Positions 10,201 through 17,223 of a DNA stretch of 64,000 nucleotides are shown here, one piece after another (position 1 is the stretch's first letter; each line of letters starts with the position of its first letter). The notes under the pieces were generated by a model. That model worked only from the letters and a program-made list of their open reading frames with translations. It was not told the DNA's origin and did not search any database. The position numbers and the translations under genes were made by a program. Source of the DNA: Prevotellaceae bacterium HUN156 (lineage in GTDB: Bacteria > Bacteroidota > Bacteroidia > Bacteroidales > Bacteroidaceae); the NCBI GenBank assembly GCA_900119285.1, contig FPIT01000011.1, positions 1 to 64,000 on the forward strand. The letters run 5' to 3'.

Positions 10201-11383
10201 TACCGCTACCATAAAGCGTTCTGCGTACTTCGAAAGTAACAACCTTGGTACCAGTGTAAGAACCCTTACCGGTAATAGTCAGCGTGTATTCACCAACCTC
10301 CTGTACGGTAGCTGGTGAGAAAGATGCAGTATAGTCAGTGCCTTCGGTCAAAACCTTGCCTTCGGCATCTGTTACAGTATAGTTGACAGCGATAGGGCTG
10401 CCTGTCCATATATAATAAGGTGTGGTCACTCCGCTAACAGTAGCGAGAGAGAGGTTATTGGTACTCATAACGGGAACAAGCTTGCCACCACTGATTTCCC
10501 AGTTGTTGCCAAGCGCTGTCAGCAGCTGAGCATTGGTCATGCTGCCAATAGCAGTACCCTGTACTGTTCCGTGAGCCTCATTGTAATAGCTGTTGTTAAC
10601 CTTAATGTTATCAGCAGAGTTAACAACGCTGTTCTTTTCGTTACCACGCATGAATGTAGCACCATTCTTGGGGTTATCGTTTATGGTTCCTAACATCAAA
10701 CAGTTGGTGATGTTGGTAGTATAACCACCAGTCCAACCTACAAAACCTGCGTTAGCCCAGGTGTTGGTGCCAGTGATGCTACCGTCGAAAAGACAGTTGG
10801 TGATGGTGAGTGTGCCGCCATTGACAACACCTACGAAACCACCGTGGGTACCATCCTCGTTGATCTCACTGGTAATAGCCACGCTGCTCCAGCAGTTGGT
10901 AATGGTGGTTGTACCTCTACAATCACCAACAAGACCAGTGCGATACTTGTCTTTGGATTTGTCAGAACCTGCGATAACCGTTCCGGTAGTGTGGATGCGC
11001 TTGAAAGTAGCACCGTCAACATAGCGGAAGGGAGCACAGAACTCATCGGTTGAGGTCAGGTTGTTGAGTGTCATCGTATGGCCATCGCCATCGAAAGTAC
11101 CCTTAAACTGGATAAGAGTACTTCCACTCTTGGTTCCCGCCATCGAAGAGATGGTGATGTCAGCACCCAGCTTGTAGTACTTGCTGGCATAAGTGCTATT
11201 GCTGTTGTTGATCCAGTTGACGAAGGTTCCCCAGTCGTCGGCATCAACAATCACGTAAGGATCGCTGCTCGTACCACTACCAGCAAGCGTCCCACCCGTT
11301 GCCCACGACGCAATGGAGGTGAGCATGACAAGGAACAACGTCATCGCTGCTCTTGCCAAGGAATAAGATCGTTTTTGTTTCAT
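4217..11383 (-). CDS. Giant secreted GLUG/Ig-like repeat adhesin
   Basis: A 2388-residue secreted protein. The signal peptide spans about residues 1-29 (ends SIASWATG). Five modules open with a DPYxI/DW or related motif and carry FDGDGHTMT-type turns and GLUG-like Gly-rich repeats (GGFVGY, YTGGIAG). They start near residues 35, 395, 735, 1095 and 1535 and probably fold as beta-helices. They are separated by Ig-like segments (TLTITGKGSYTGT pattern). A jelly-roll-like region begins near 2014. The last 40 residues (WYTIDGLKL, KKGVYVTNGHKVVVK) resemble a type IX sorting tail. The architecture indicates a cell-surface adhesin or glycan-binding protein; no catalytic motif was seen. It has a long leader and lies divergent from an AraC-type regulator. 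Confidence 0.85.
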   Translation of the reverse strand: MKQKRSYSLARAAMTLFLVMLTSIASWATGGTLAGSGTSSDPYVIVDADDWGTFVNWINNSNSTYASKYYKLGADITISSMAGTKSGSTLIQFKGTFDGDGHTMTLNNLTSTDEFCAPFRYVDGATFKRIHTTGTVIAGSDKSKDKYRTGLVGDCRGTTTITNCWSSVAITSEINEDGTHGGFVGVVNGGTLTITNCLFDGSITGTNTWANAGFVGWTGGYTTNITNCLMLGTINDNPKNGATFMRGNEKNSVVNSADNIKVNNSYYNEAHGTVQGTAIGSMTNAQLLTALGNNWEISGGKLVPVMSTNNLSLATVSGVTTPYYIWTGSPIAVNYTVTDAEGKVLTEGTDYTASFSPATVQEVGEYTLTITGKGSYTGTKVVTFEVRRTLYGSGTAADPYLIGSDIDWKTFANWINNENTTYRNKYYKLTADINVTTTVGTSEDNSFRGTFDGDGHTMTLDLTSEGDYWAPFRYGYNGVTLKRIHVAGTINTSHRYAAGLVGYQKYDLNIINCWNSVTINSSTNENYPDHGGFIGYVYGTTNLTNCRFDGKLLGPDSKACGGFVGYQSSGYTINVTNCLYAPTEVTVSTENNSSTFVRISGTTNITNSYYTETLGIEQGTAVGSMTNAELQQALGKGWDIINNKVVPVQDIKNLTAGSIVCNTFFPYTGSEITVTPTVKDMDGNTIAAENYSVSFSPSPVQVQGNYTMTVNGNANGYSGTLTHQFEVANYIAGTGTKDDPFLIGSTDDWNTLAASVAGGITYSGKYVKLTNDITITTMVGIRDGFPFQGTFDGDNHTITANIVSTATGDDMNEQGVAPFHYLKSAKIKNLTVAGSITSASKYAAGLAGWAHSYTEFNDCVVTATITTSADYAGGFVGNMDVNSNGYYLYFTNCVFAGTINNTSSDANRRAGGFIGYGGGYSYFTNCLENGTYTNLTLMNPRNSNNYFYNDNVTSLYYINKIGNTDKYIADGYGCHQVTKTAPTEDIYLAKALHGYDFYQPVLITDMYETYAYNNGEEIILNYALKIDSKTLTKDTDYEVVLSSTPAAIGNYTITFTAKADNKARYAGAAVRSFRVMEGESLDGYVFATEGEGDDKVYLINDESDLKRLAAYVNSGHNAQGKTFKQNADITLAAAHTTIGGYIDGNYRYFYGIFDGNNKSITNLTINQPDFNYQGLFGYTSSAVIKNVNLVNCNITGKSYTGGIAGNSSGTIQNCHVSGTIAATVADATYHGGIVGHATGTTITDCTMTGAVSTSVSNDYYGGIVGRAGWDVIFTSCENAAAISGDGEKHGGIVGDDDASSNRYNLCLNTGTVAGTKYVGAIAGEYSWTTNYTNCYYASPCTANALGYSSGASDYSGRAERGYIVAAGDHINNIVAAETGVVTSVLSGKKYYKKGNWTLTLTPDLTDVTFVTYACEGGTLTNLETVDGDHVLTITDKDVTISAVVSSNSGIDMSTVNVAPIADKRWKGSDPVIPALTVTNGTTPLVLGTDYLVEGTNNAAVGTATLTLTGINGYKGTTTKTFNIVDLPLLDAEKSNSSENPYLIATEEDLEALASIVNTDARRNGYYKQTADITLTEEHTAIGTNNSSFNGRYDGDNKTISGLYINKPDAYYQGLFGYINSVYDDAVKNVVIVDCDITAKSYVGGICGYLSYSNIRNCSVSGAIKAADGVEANYHGGIVGYLDYYKISNCINTASVTGNGNYNGGIAGEMWRSTAENCFNAGIVEGTSYVGSIVGYNYSGQFTNNYHTTATTGGVGANSATGTDQTGAEVVAKISAADGVTLTLPTEPNYVWNAENLYKSGTKVTLNYAVPDGKVFDHYTVNSGEISNAGIIDGEHTLTGFSEDVVITGSYADNIIDLATAGAVIADIDNLTYNGSVQHPVPVVTLDTETLEENNQYTVSYSDGCTNAGTYTVTVTGSGRYSGSVSKNFTIDPFNVENCEIKMENQLYTGSEIELNPTVKRDGTLLVKGADKDFVITTVPAEVLAVGDYTMTITGVGNYTGTKDFDFQVIKRLKIGSGTSTSSVIPFNNWDNYALTQQIYTADELGNQAGKITSIDLRETSTKDCKRTMDIYLVNTSKSSFENETDWIKVTEADKVFSGQVEFPEDDWATVTFDTPFMYDGTSNLAIIFDVTRISNAGDTYGSGRMFLVYEGGTNQTLYNWSDSQNLDPQSDITANGSLSSTKSQVRLVVDPHEKIEMNAHGIMTYASDNALDFSNVSGLRAHYASNFELTEGHNGVLTMTKAEEVPASEGLMLKGTANETFYVPIIETASPLASNLMVGLTTATSVDPVAGDYTNFILSKQNDAIAWYKLANTYTLRANSAYLHLLTADVFGARAITMDFGDGEATSIDQITDDAADGDWYTIDGLKLDKKPTKKGVYVTNGHKVVVK

Positions 11384-11450
11384 TGTTAATGTTAATAAAG
11401 TTATTTATGGTGAATCTATATTTAAAATTTTATGGTGATTATTTCATACA

Positions 11451-11504
11451 ACAATAGCGTGGTAACCTATGATTTTTGATTTCATAGGACACACGTTACT
11501 ATTG
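11451..11504. promoter_or_regulatory. Imperfect hairpin in the adhesin leader
   Basis: CAATAG...CCTATGA and TCATAGG...CTATTG pair over about 54 bases with internal bulges. The element lies between the minus-strand promoter box (11550-11557) and the adhesin start at 11383, so it would be in a roughly 160-nt 5' leader. It could be an RNA regulatory structure or a protein-binding palindrome. Confidence 0.6.
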
Positions 11505-11549
11505 CTGTAATTTTTCATATATTTATATGTCGTTTGGTTGAATCGGTCG

Positions 11550-11557
11550 CAAAAGTA
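11550..11557 (-). promoter_or_regulatory. -7 box of the giant adhesin gene
   Basis: Reads TACTTTTG on the minus strand, matching the Bacteroidetes -7 consensus. Transcription would start near 11543, giving a long leader before ATG 11383. Confidence 0.65.
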
Positions 11558-11674
11558 CTTATTTTTTCATAATAAAGGTGTGGAAAATACAACAATGGTG
11601 TTAAATTTATGGATATTGTGTGTGTAAATTTGCATAAATTACACAAAAATTGTTGCTTTTTACACAGAATTTTG

Positions 11675-11682
11675 TATCTTTG
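11675..11682 (+). promoter_or_regulatory. -7 box of the AraC-type regulator gene
   Basis: TATCTTTG, with a TTG about 21 bases upstream as the -33 element. Because it lies inside the longest open frame (which begins at 11609), the true start must be downstream, at ATG 11708. Confidence 0.75.
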
Positions 11683-11707
11683 CACTCGATTGACCTTGAT
11701 TATTGAA

Positions 11708-12772
11708 ATGGAATTGATGCAATTTTCTGCTGTTGTGTTGCTGACGCTATTAACGCTAAAGCTACTGCTGCTACCCAAAAAGGTGGCAGTAAATGCTGTG
11801 ATGGATGTAGCTCGGTGGATGATGGTAATTGGAATTTTACTGCTTGATGTGCAGTTTTTGTTACAGTTTAAACTTGGACTACGCGCGATGGGCGTAACCC
11901 AAGCGGTGTTTCTCAATTTGGTGTTGTTTATCCCCAGTAGCTGGCTTGTGTCGTTGGCTATGCTTTACCTGCAGCGTCAAGGAAGAATCACCATGATGGA
12001 GAAGGTGATGGGTGGCATCGTGTGGCTATTGGTGTTGGCTATGTTGGGAGTGGCTGCTATTATTGATGGTCAATCTCTATGGAGCGATACCTTAGAACTG
12101 CACCGGGCAGAAGTGGTATCATCGATATTGTATCTCATCATGCAAGGGTATTATACTCTAAAGAATATCGTCACCCTGCGCGCCCTGCATCGCACGCTGC
12201 AAAACTATTATGACCGCGACACCGATGGTATGCTGTGCTGGATGCGAATGAGTTCGGTGGTGTTGATGGTGATGGCTATCATGGTTCCACTACTGATGTT
12301 TGTGCAGAGCAAGGGACTGGCGTTGTTCGCTATCATCTTCTTCGGTGGTATCTTCTTCCTGGTTGACAGCTTCTGTAGTTATGTGGTTAGTGCAGCACCT
12401 ATGAGAATCAAGGAGGCAGAGGATAATGAGGAAGTGGTGGAGCACAACGAAAAGTCGCAACGTACGTATGCAGCCATCGAACAATGGATAGCTAACGGAG
12501 GGTATCGCCAGAATGGGTTGACAATGCCTGCTGCTGCCGAATCTATCGGTATGCCTCGCTATGCTCTGTCGGCATGGTTGAGACAGCATGACACTACTTA
12601 TGCCAACTGGATGACCGATTTGCGCATAGAGGAGGCTAAATGCGTTATCAAAGAACATCCCGACTGGACCAATGAGGCGATAGCTAATCACTGTGGTTTT
12701 ACAGACCGTAGTTACTTCCAGCGTAAATTCAAAGAGAAAACAGGTATCACTCCTTCGCAGTATATGCAATAG
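11708..12772 (+). CDS. Membrane-anchored AraC-family transcription regulator
   Basis: A 354-residue protein. The first 240 residues contain six or seven hydrophobic segments; the last 100 form an AraC-type helix-turn-helix (ANWMTDLRIEEAKCVI, then NEAIANHCGFTDRSYFQRKF, ending ITPSQYMQ). This layout is found in Bacteroidetes and suggests a regulator that senses a signal in or across the inner membrane. The start is fixed by the promoter at 11675-11682. It is divergent from the giant adhesin gene, which is a plausible target. The signal it senses is unknown. Confidence 0.82.
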   Translation: MELMQFSAVVLLTLLTLKLLLLPKKVAVNAVMDVARWMMVIGILLLDVQFLLQFKLGLRAMGVTQAVFLNLVLFIPSSWLVSLAMLYLQRQGRITMMEKVMGGIVWLLVLAMLGVAAIIDGQSLWSDTLELHRAEVVSSILYLIMQGYYTLKNIVTLRALHRTLQNYYDRDTDGMLCWMRMSSVVLMVMAIMVPLLMFVQSKGLALFAIIFFGGIFFLVDSFCSYVVSAAPMRIKEAEDNEEVVEHNEKSQRTYAAIEQWIANGGYRQNGLTMPAAAESIGMPRYALSAWLRQHDTTYANWMTDLRIEEAKCVIKEHPDWTNEAIANHCGFTDRSYFQRKFKEKTGITPSQYMQ

Positions 12773-12816
12773 TAATAAGAATTGCAAATTTTTTTGGCGT
12801 TTCAACCATTAATTCG

Positions 12817-12824
12817 TACTTTTG
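12817..12824 (+). promoter_or_regulatory. -7 box of the DUF4294 gene
   Basis: TACTTTTG ends only four bases before the GTG start at 12829 and 16 bases before the in-frame ATG at 12841, so the transcript would have almost no leader. Confidence 0.7.
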
Positions 12825-12828
12825 TGGC

Positions 12829-13452
12829 GTGAAACGGAAGATGTTGATATTGACGGGCTTCGGGCTGATGGCTCTAAGCTGTATGGCGCAAGACAAAAGG
12901 CGACAGGAGGTGGACATGGATAGTCCTACCTTCGTACCTACCGTAAAGGTGGGTAAGGTACTGGAGGATGGCGACAGCATACAGTATATGGAGATGAACA
13001 ATGTCTATGTCTTTCCCCCCGTCAGCTTCAGTAGTAAGAAACAACAGGGCGCCTATATGCGACTGGTGAAGAACGTGAAAACGGTATTGCCCATCGCCAA
13101 GGAGGCACGACTCATCATGATGGAGACAGCGGCATATCTGGAGACGCTGCCCTCGAAGAAAGCCCGTGAAGAGCACATGAAGCGGGTGGAGAAGAGCATC
13201 ATGCAGGAGTATAAGCCGAGAATGAAAAAACTGACCTATTCACAGGGTAAACTGCTCATCAAGCTGATATATCGTGAGAGCCACTCGTCGGGCTACGAAC
13301 TGATACAGGCTTTCCTCGGACCTGTGCGCGCAGGATTCTATCAGGCGTTTGCATGGGCTTTCGGCGCATCGCTGAAAAAGGAATATGACCCAGAGGGCAT
13401 AGACCGACTGACAGAGCGCGTGGTGCTGATGGTGGAAGCAGGACAATTGTAG
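12829..13452 (+). CDS. DUF4294 domain-containing exported protein
   Basis: A 207-residue protein beginning with a probable signal peptide (KRKMLILTGFGLMALSCMAQ). The body contains YVFPPVSFSSKKQQ, RLVKNVKTVLPIAKEAR and LIKLIYRES, features I recognise from the DUF4294 family of Bacteroidetes, whose function is unknown. The GTG start at 12829 keeps the basic residues needed for export; ATG 12841 is the alternative. Either start leaves an unusually short leader after the promoter box. The gene is monocistronic and followed by a repeat-filled spacer. Confidence 0.75.
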   Translation: MKRKMLILTGFGLMALSCMAQDKRRQEVDMDSPTFVPTVKVGKVLEDGDSIQYMEMNNVYVFPPVSFSSKKQQGAYMRLVKNVKTVLPIAKEARLIMMETAAYLETLPSKKAREEHMKRVEKSIMQEYKPRMKKLTYSQGKLLIKLIYRESHSSGYELIQAFLGPVRAGFYQAFAWAFGASLKKEYDPEGIDRLTERVVLMVEAGQL

Positions 13453-13844
13453 ACATTGAAGATTGAAGATTGAAGATTGAACATTGAAGATTGAACGATG
13501 TGTAAGAAGTAAACGGGAGTTAGCAGTCTTCGACTGCGAAGTTAACGAGCCGATGGCTCGTGAAGTTAACGGACAATAGCCCTACCGCAGAACGTTGATT
13601 ATTGAACATTGAACATTGAAGGCTGCGATTAAGCGAGAGCAGAGTCAAAACGAGTTTTGAACTATGCCGAGCGTGAGCAGGCTCGATGTGGAACATCAAC
13701 ATTGAACATTGGGCTGCGCATAAAGTGTACGCTAGAACATTTGTCCGCTAACTCCATCGACGAAGTCGATTAACTCCAGATAACTCCCAATAACTCCCAA
13801 TAAAAACAATGTTACCGCAGAACATTGAACATTGAAGATTGAAA
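13453..13844. repeat. Repeat-rich spacer: heptamers, decamers, mini-hairpins
   Basis: No gene is visible. ATTGAAG/ATTGAAC heptamers repeat at 13454-13495, around 13603-13620, 13693-13712 and 13822-13844. TAACTCCCAA decamers occur at 13770-13800. Perfect short stems with very small loops are scattered through it: GCAGTC-TTC-GACTGC (13523-13537), ACGAGCC-GAT-GGCTCGT (13545-13561), TCAAAAC-GA-GTTTTGA (13645-13660), GATGT-GGA-ACATC (13685-13697) and ATCGAC-GAA-GTCGAT (near 13756). The phrase ACCGCAGAAC also occurs twice. No plus-strand TAnnTTTG box was found for the next gene. Confidence 0.8.
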
Positions 13845-14822
13845 ATGAAAAAGATATTTTGGAGTGTCGTAGCCAGTATGCTGATGGTGGCATGTGGTAC
13901 GGCGAATAAGAGTCAGAGTGAAGAAGAGAAGGTGGTCAGCATTGAGTTTAGTGCTGACTCAGCATATAATTATTGTGCAGCGCAGTGCCAGTATGGTCCG
14001 CGCACAATGAACAGTGAGGCGCATGAGAAATGTGGCGAGTGGATAGCGGAGCAGTTTAAGAAATATGGCTGTGAGGTGGAGTTGCAGAAGGCTGACCTGA
14101 AAGGTTATGACGGTACCATGCTGAAGAGCACCAACATCATAGCACGTTCTCCCAAGTCGGACAAACCACGTATCATGATATGTGCGCACTGGGATAGTCG
14201 CCCTTGGGCTGACAATGACCCTGACGAGGCGAACTGGAAGAAACCAGTGATGGCTGCTAACGATGGTGCATCGGGTGTGGCAGTGATGCTGGAGCTGGCT
14301 CGCCTGTTGCAGCAAAATGACTCGGCTGCGGTGGCAGTAGATTTCATCTGCTTTGATGCGGAAGACTGGGGAATGCCTCAGTGGGAAGATGATACGGATG
14401 CTGACTCGTGGGCGCTGGGCTCTCAGTATTGGGCTGAGCAGTATGCGGCAGGTAGCGAGCGACCTTATGAGTATGGTATCTTGCTGGATATGGTGGGTGG
14501 ACAGAGTGCTACGTTCTATCGTGAGGCATTCTCAATGCACTATGCCAGCAATATAGTAGATAAGGTATGGCAGGCTGCGAGTGCAGCAGGATATGGTAGC
14601 TACTTTCCTGCCAAGGATAATGGTGGCATCACGGATGACCACGTAGCTGTAAACCAGAAGGCTGGCATCCCATGTATCGACATCATCAACCATTATCCCG
14701 ACTGCGAGCAGAGCAACTTCGGACCGACATGGCATACCGTCAGCGACGACATGCAGCATATTGACAAGAATACACTGCAAGCCGTAGGACAGACGCTTAT
14801 TCAACTGTTGTTTAGTAGATAG
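13845..14822 (+). CDS. M28-family glutaminyl-peptide cyclotransferase-like lipoprotein
   Basis: A 325-residue lipoprotein with lipobox MVACG (Cys near residue 17). The zinc-peptidase-like core has AHWDSRPWADND, AANDGASG (metal Asp), CFDAEDWG (Glu) and TWHTVSD (metal His), the pattern of animal-type glutaminyl cyclases known from Porphyromonas and Prevotella. These convert N-terminal glutamine of exported proteins to pyroglutamate, here probably in the periplasm. Metal-dependent aminopeptidase activity is the alternative within M28. ATG 13845 is preferred to TTG 13839; it directly follows the heptamer repeats. The gene converges on the dipeptidase gene with a 10-bp gap. Confidence 0.85.
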   Translation: MKKIFWSVVASMLMVACGTANKSQSEEEKVVSIEFSADSAYNYCAAQCQYGPRTMNSEAHEKCGEWIAEQFKKYGCEVELQKADLKGYDGTMLKSTNIIARSPKSDKPRIMICAHWDSRPWADNDPDEANWKKPVMAANDGASGVAVMLELARLLQQNDSAAVAVDFICFDAEDWGMPQWEDDTDADSWALGSQYWAEQYAAGSERPYEYGILLDMVGGQSATFYREAFSMHYASNIVDKVWQAASAAGYGSYFPAKDNGGITDDHVAVNQKAGIPCIDIINHYPDCEQSNFGPTWHTVSDDMQHIDKNTLQAVGQTLIQLLFSR

Positions 14823-14832
14823 TTAGTAATAA

Positions 14833-16626
14833 CTATTTTGCGCTCTGTACTTCTTTCATCACGCGCAGGAAGTTGCCACCCCACAGTTTCTGGATGTCAG
14901 CTTCTGAATATTTCTTCTTGAGCAATTCGCGGGTGTAGTTCAGCAACTCTGCTGAGCTGGCTAAGCCACGGATGCCTCCGTCACCATCGAAGTCGGTACC
15001 CAGTCCTACATGGTCGATACCCATCACGCTGATAGCATGCTCCAAGTGGCGCATGGCATCCTCAAGGGTTGCCTCACCGTCTTTTACCAGGAATCCATGA
15101 TAGAGCGTAACCTGCATGACGCCACCCTTTTGGGCGAGGGCGCGCATCTGGTCGTCGGTAAGATTGCGGGGATGGTCGCAGAGCGCACGGCAACTGCTAT
15201 GGCTGCATACGATAGGTGTCTTGCTCAACTCCAAAGCATCATAGAAACTCTTCTCTCCGGCATGGCTGAGGTCTACCATGATGCCTAAGCGATTCATCTC
15301 GCTGATGACCTCACGACCGAAGGCGCTGACACCATCGTGGGTATGTTCGCCACGAGCGGAGTCGCAGATATCGTTGTCGCCATTGTGGCATAGTGTCATA
15401 TAGACAATGCCGCGCTCGGCAAAGTGGCGCAGATTGTCAAGGCTACCTTCCAGGGCATGGCCATTTTCTATGCCCAGCATGATGCTCTTCTTGCCTAAGT
15501 GCTTGTTCATCCACAGGTCGTCGGGAGTACGGGCAATGCCGATATACTGGTTGTGTTGAGCTACGATAGATTCTATCTTGTCGAAGATCAGGTCGGTATA
15601 TTGCTTGGGGTGCTCGGCAAGGGGCATGGTCTGTGGCAGGTAGGCTACCATGATGGTGGCGTCCTGATGACCTTCTGTCATCTTATGCAGGTCAACTAGC
15701 AACTTGGGGTCGCGACTGCCGAAATCTACATTCTGTGGGAAATCATCGACTCTGTCGCTTTGTACCTTTAGGTCAAAGAACATGGGGGTGTCGCAGTGGG
15801 TGTCGAGGGTAAGCACTCGCTGATGCACATCGCAAGTCTGGCGGTACTGTTGTGCCTCGCCAACGAGCCACTGGAAGATGGGCAAGCCACTCTCTAAGCA
15901 TTCGGGATGCCACTGTACGCCTATGATGCTCTTATACTCTGTGCTCTCCATCGCCTCGATGATGCCATCCTCGGAATAGGCTACCGCACGGAAACGAGGA
16001 CCGGTTTCATCGACAGCCTGGTGGTGGAACGAGTTGACGTTCAAGATTGAAGATTGACCATTGACGATTGACCATTGAGAGCCGCTATAGATTTTAGAAA
16101 GGAGGGAATCCTTCTCTATGGTGACGGTATGGGTGGCAACGCTGCGCTCTTCCTCTTGCGAGTGGTTGAGCTGTTGGATGTCGCTGATATCTTGGCGCAC
16201 ATGTCCACCCAATGCCATCGCTAAGGTCTGGATGCCACGGCAGATGCCAAGGATGGGCAACTGGCGATTGTATGCCAGCTGGGTGATGAACAGCTCGGGG
16301 AGGTCGCGCTCGGCATTGATAGTGCCTAACGTGGGCCAAGGCTCCTCGCCAGCATAGTGTGGGTCGTAGTCGGCACCACCACTGAGAATAAGGCCGTCGA
16401 GGTGCTCAAGGGTGTTGATAATGCTATCGGTATCGCTCAGTGGCGGAATGATGACGGGTACACCTCCTGCGCGCTGTACTGACTTGTAATAACCTTCTGC
16501 TAACTTGCAGGTGAGTTCGCCATAGTTGCCCGTGATACCTATCACTGGCTTGCGCGGCGCTTCAGGAAATGAAGCATAGGCCGACGCAACGAGTTGCGAC
16601 TGCCAATCAAAAGGGTTTGTTGCCAT
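14833..16626 (-). CDS. Fused class I glutamine amidotransferase and M19 dipeptidase
   Basis: A 597-residue two-domain protein. Residues about 25-255 are a PuuD-like gamma-glutamyl-gamma-aminobutyrate hydrolase domain with nucleophile Cys in GICRGIQ and the His/Glu of VQWHPE. Residues about 270-595 are a membrane-dipeptidase (M19) domain with zinc ligands in LDTHCDTP, GIENGHALEG, VDLSHAG, VCSHSS and GTDFDGDGG. No signal peptide is visible, so cytoplasmic turnover of gamma-glutamyl compounds and dipeptides is the likely role. A heptamer-repeat insertion encodes an extra segment near residues 183-196. It lies 6 bp after the Lrp-type gene and probably shares its promoter. Confidence 0.88.
   Translation of the reverse strand: MATNPFDWQSQLVASAYASFPEAPRKPVIGITGNYGELTCKLAEGYYKSVQRAGGVPVIIPPLSDTDSIINTLEHLDGLILSGGADYDPHYAGEEPWPTLGTINAERDLPELFITQLAYNRQLPILGICRGIQTLAMALGGHVRQDISDIQQLNHSQEEERSVATHTVTIEKDSLLSKIYSGSQWSIVNGQSSILNVNSFHHQAVDETGPRFRAVAYSEDGIIEAMESTEYKSIIGVQWHPECLESGLPIFQWLVGEAQQYRQTCDVHQRVLTLDTHCDTPMFFDLKVQSDRVDDFPQNVDFGSRDPKLLVDLHKMTEGHQDATIMVAYLPQTMPLAEHPKQYTDLIFDKIESIVAQHNQYIGIARTPDDLWMNKHLGKKSIMLGIENGHALEGSLDNLRHFAERGIVYMTLCHNGDNDICDSARGEHTHDGVSAFGREVISEMNRLGIMVDLSHAGEKSFYDALELSKTPIVCSHSSCRALCDHPRNLTDDQMRALAQKGGVMQVTLYHGFLVKDGEATLEDAMRHLEHAISVMGIDHVGLGTDFDGDGGIRGLASSAELLNYTRELLKKKYSEADIQKLWGGNFLRVMKEVQSAK
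16037..16080. repeat. Heptamer array inside the dipeptidase reading frame
   Basis: On the plus strand about five 7-nt units (AAGATTG, AAGATTG, ACCATTG, ACGATTG, ACCATTG) follow each other. They resemble the ATTGAAG intergenic repeats at 13454. They encode a Ser/Asn/Gln-rich insert just before the conserved NSFHHQAV segment. Because the unit is not a multiple of three, gain or loss of one unit would shift the frame. Confidence 0.75.
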
Positions 16627-16632
16627 CGTGAA

Positions 16633-17097
16633 TTAGTCTTCCAAGTTAACGGGAATTTCGCGCTTGATGCTCTGTTCCAGAGAAATCAGCGTCTCGGTAG
16701 CCACTACACCAGGGATGTCTTGCAGGCGTCCGTTCAGCAGATGCATCAGCTGCTCGTTGTCGCGGGCATAGAGCTTAACCATCATGGTGTAAGGGCCAGT
16801 AGTGAAGTGACACTCTACGACTTCAGGAATATGACGCAGGCATTCTACCACGTCTTTATACATAGAGCCACGCTCCAGCGTGATACCTACATAGGTGCAG
16901 GTAGAATAACCCAGACTCTTCGGGTTTACATCGAAACCGCTACCCATAATAACACCGCCTTCTATCAGGTGTTGCACACGTTGGTGGATGGCAGCACGCG
17001 ATACATTGCATTCTGCTGCTACATCCTTAAAAGGGATGCGGGCATTCTGTGAGAGAATGCTTAAGATTCTTTTGTCGAGATTGTCAATCTTGTCCAT
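16633..17097 (-). CDS. Lrp/AsnC-family transcription regulator
   Basis: A 154-residue protein. It has an N-terminal winged helix (LDKRILSILSQNARIPFKDV, then NVSRAAIHQRVQHL) and a C-terminal RAM ligand-binding domain (VGITLERGS, VVECHFTTGPYTMMVKLYA). Such regulators form octamers or dimers and respond to amino acids. It is the first gene of a unit with the amidotransferase/dipeptidase, so it may link amino-acid level to peptide turnover. A palindrome beside its promoter is a candidate autoregulatory site. Confidence 0.9.
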   Translation of the reverse strand: MDKIDNLDKRILSILSQNARIPFKDVAAECNVSRAAIHQRVQHLIEGGVIMGSGFDVNPKSLGYSTCTYVGITLERGSMYKDVVECLRHIPEVVECHFTTGPYTMMVKLYARDNEQLMHLLNGRLQDIPGVVATETLISLEQSIKREIPVNLED

Positions 17098-17123
17098 AGT
17101 ATTGTCATTATTGATGTCTTTTA

Positions 17124-17146
17124 CTTACATATAGTAAGCAAAAGTA
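17124..17146 (-). promoter_or_regulatory. Promoter and candidate Lrp operator
   Basis: Minus-strand -7 box TACTTTTG occupies 17139-17146. CTTAC-ATATA-GTAAG at 17124-17138 directly follows it and would cover the transcription start, a position suited to repression by the downstream Lrp-type protein. Confidence 0.65.
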
Positions 17147-17223
17147 CATATAAAGATTGAAATATGCAACGTTTTGAGTATAAAATGTGCTAAAAATTGT
17201 GCATTTTGCTTACGAAAGGCGGT

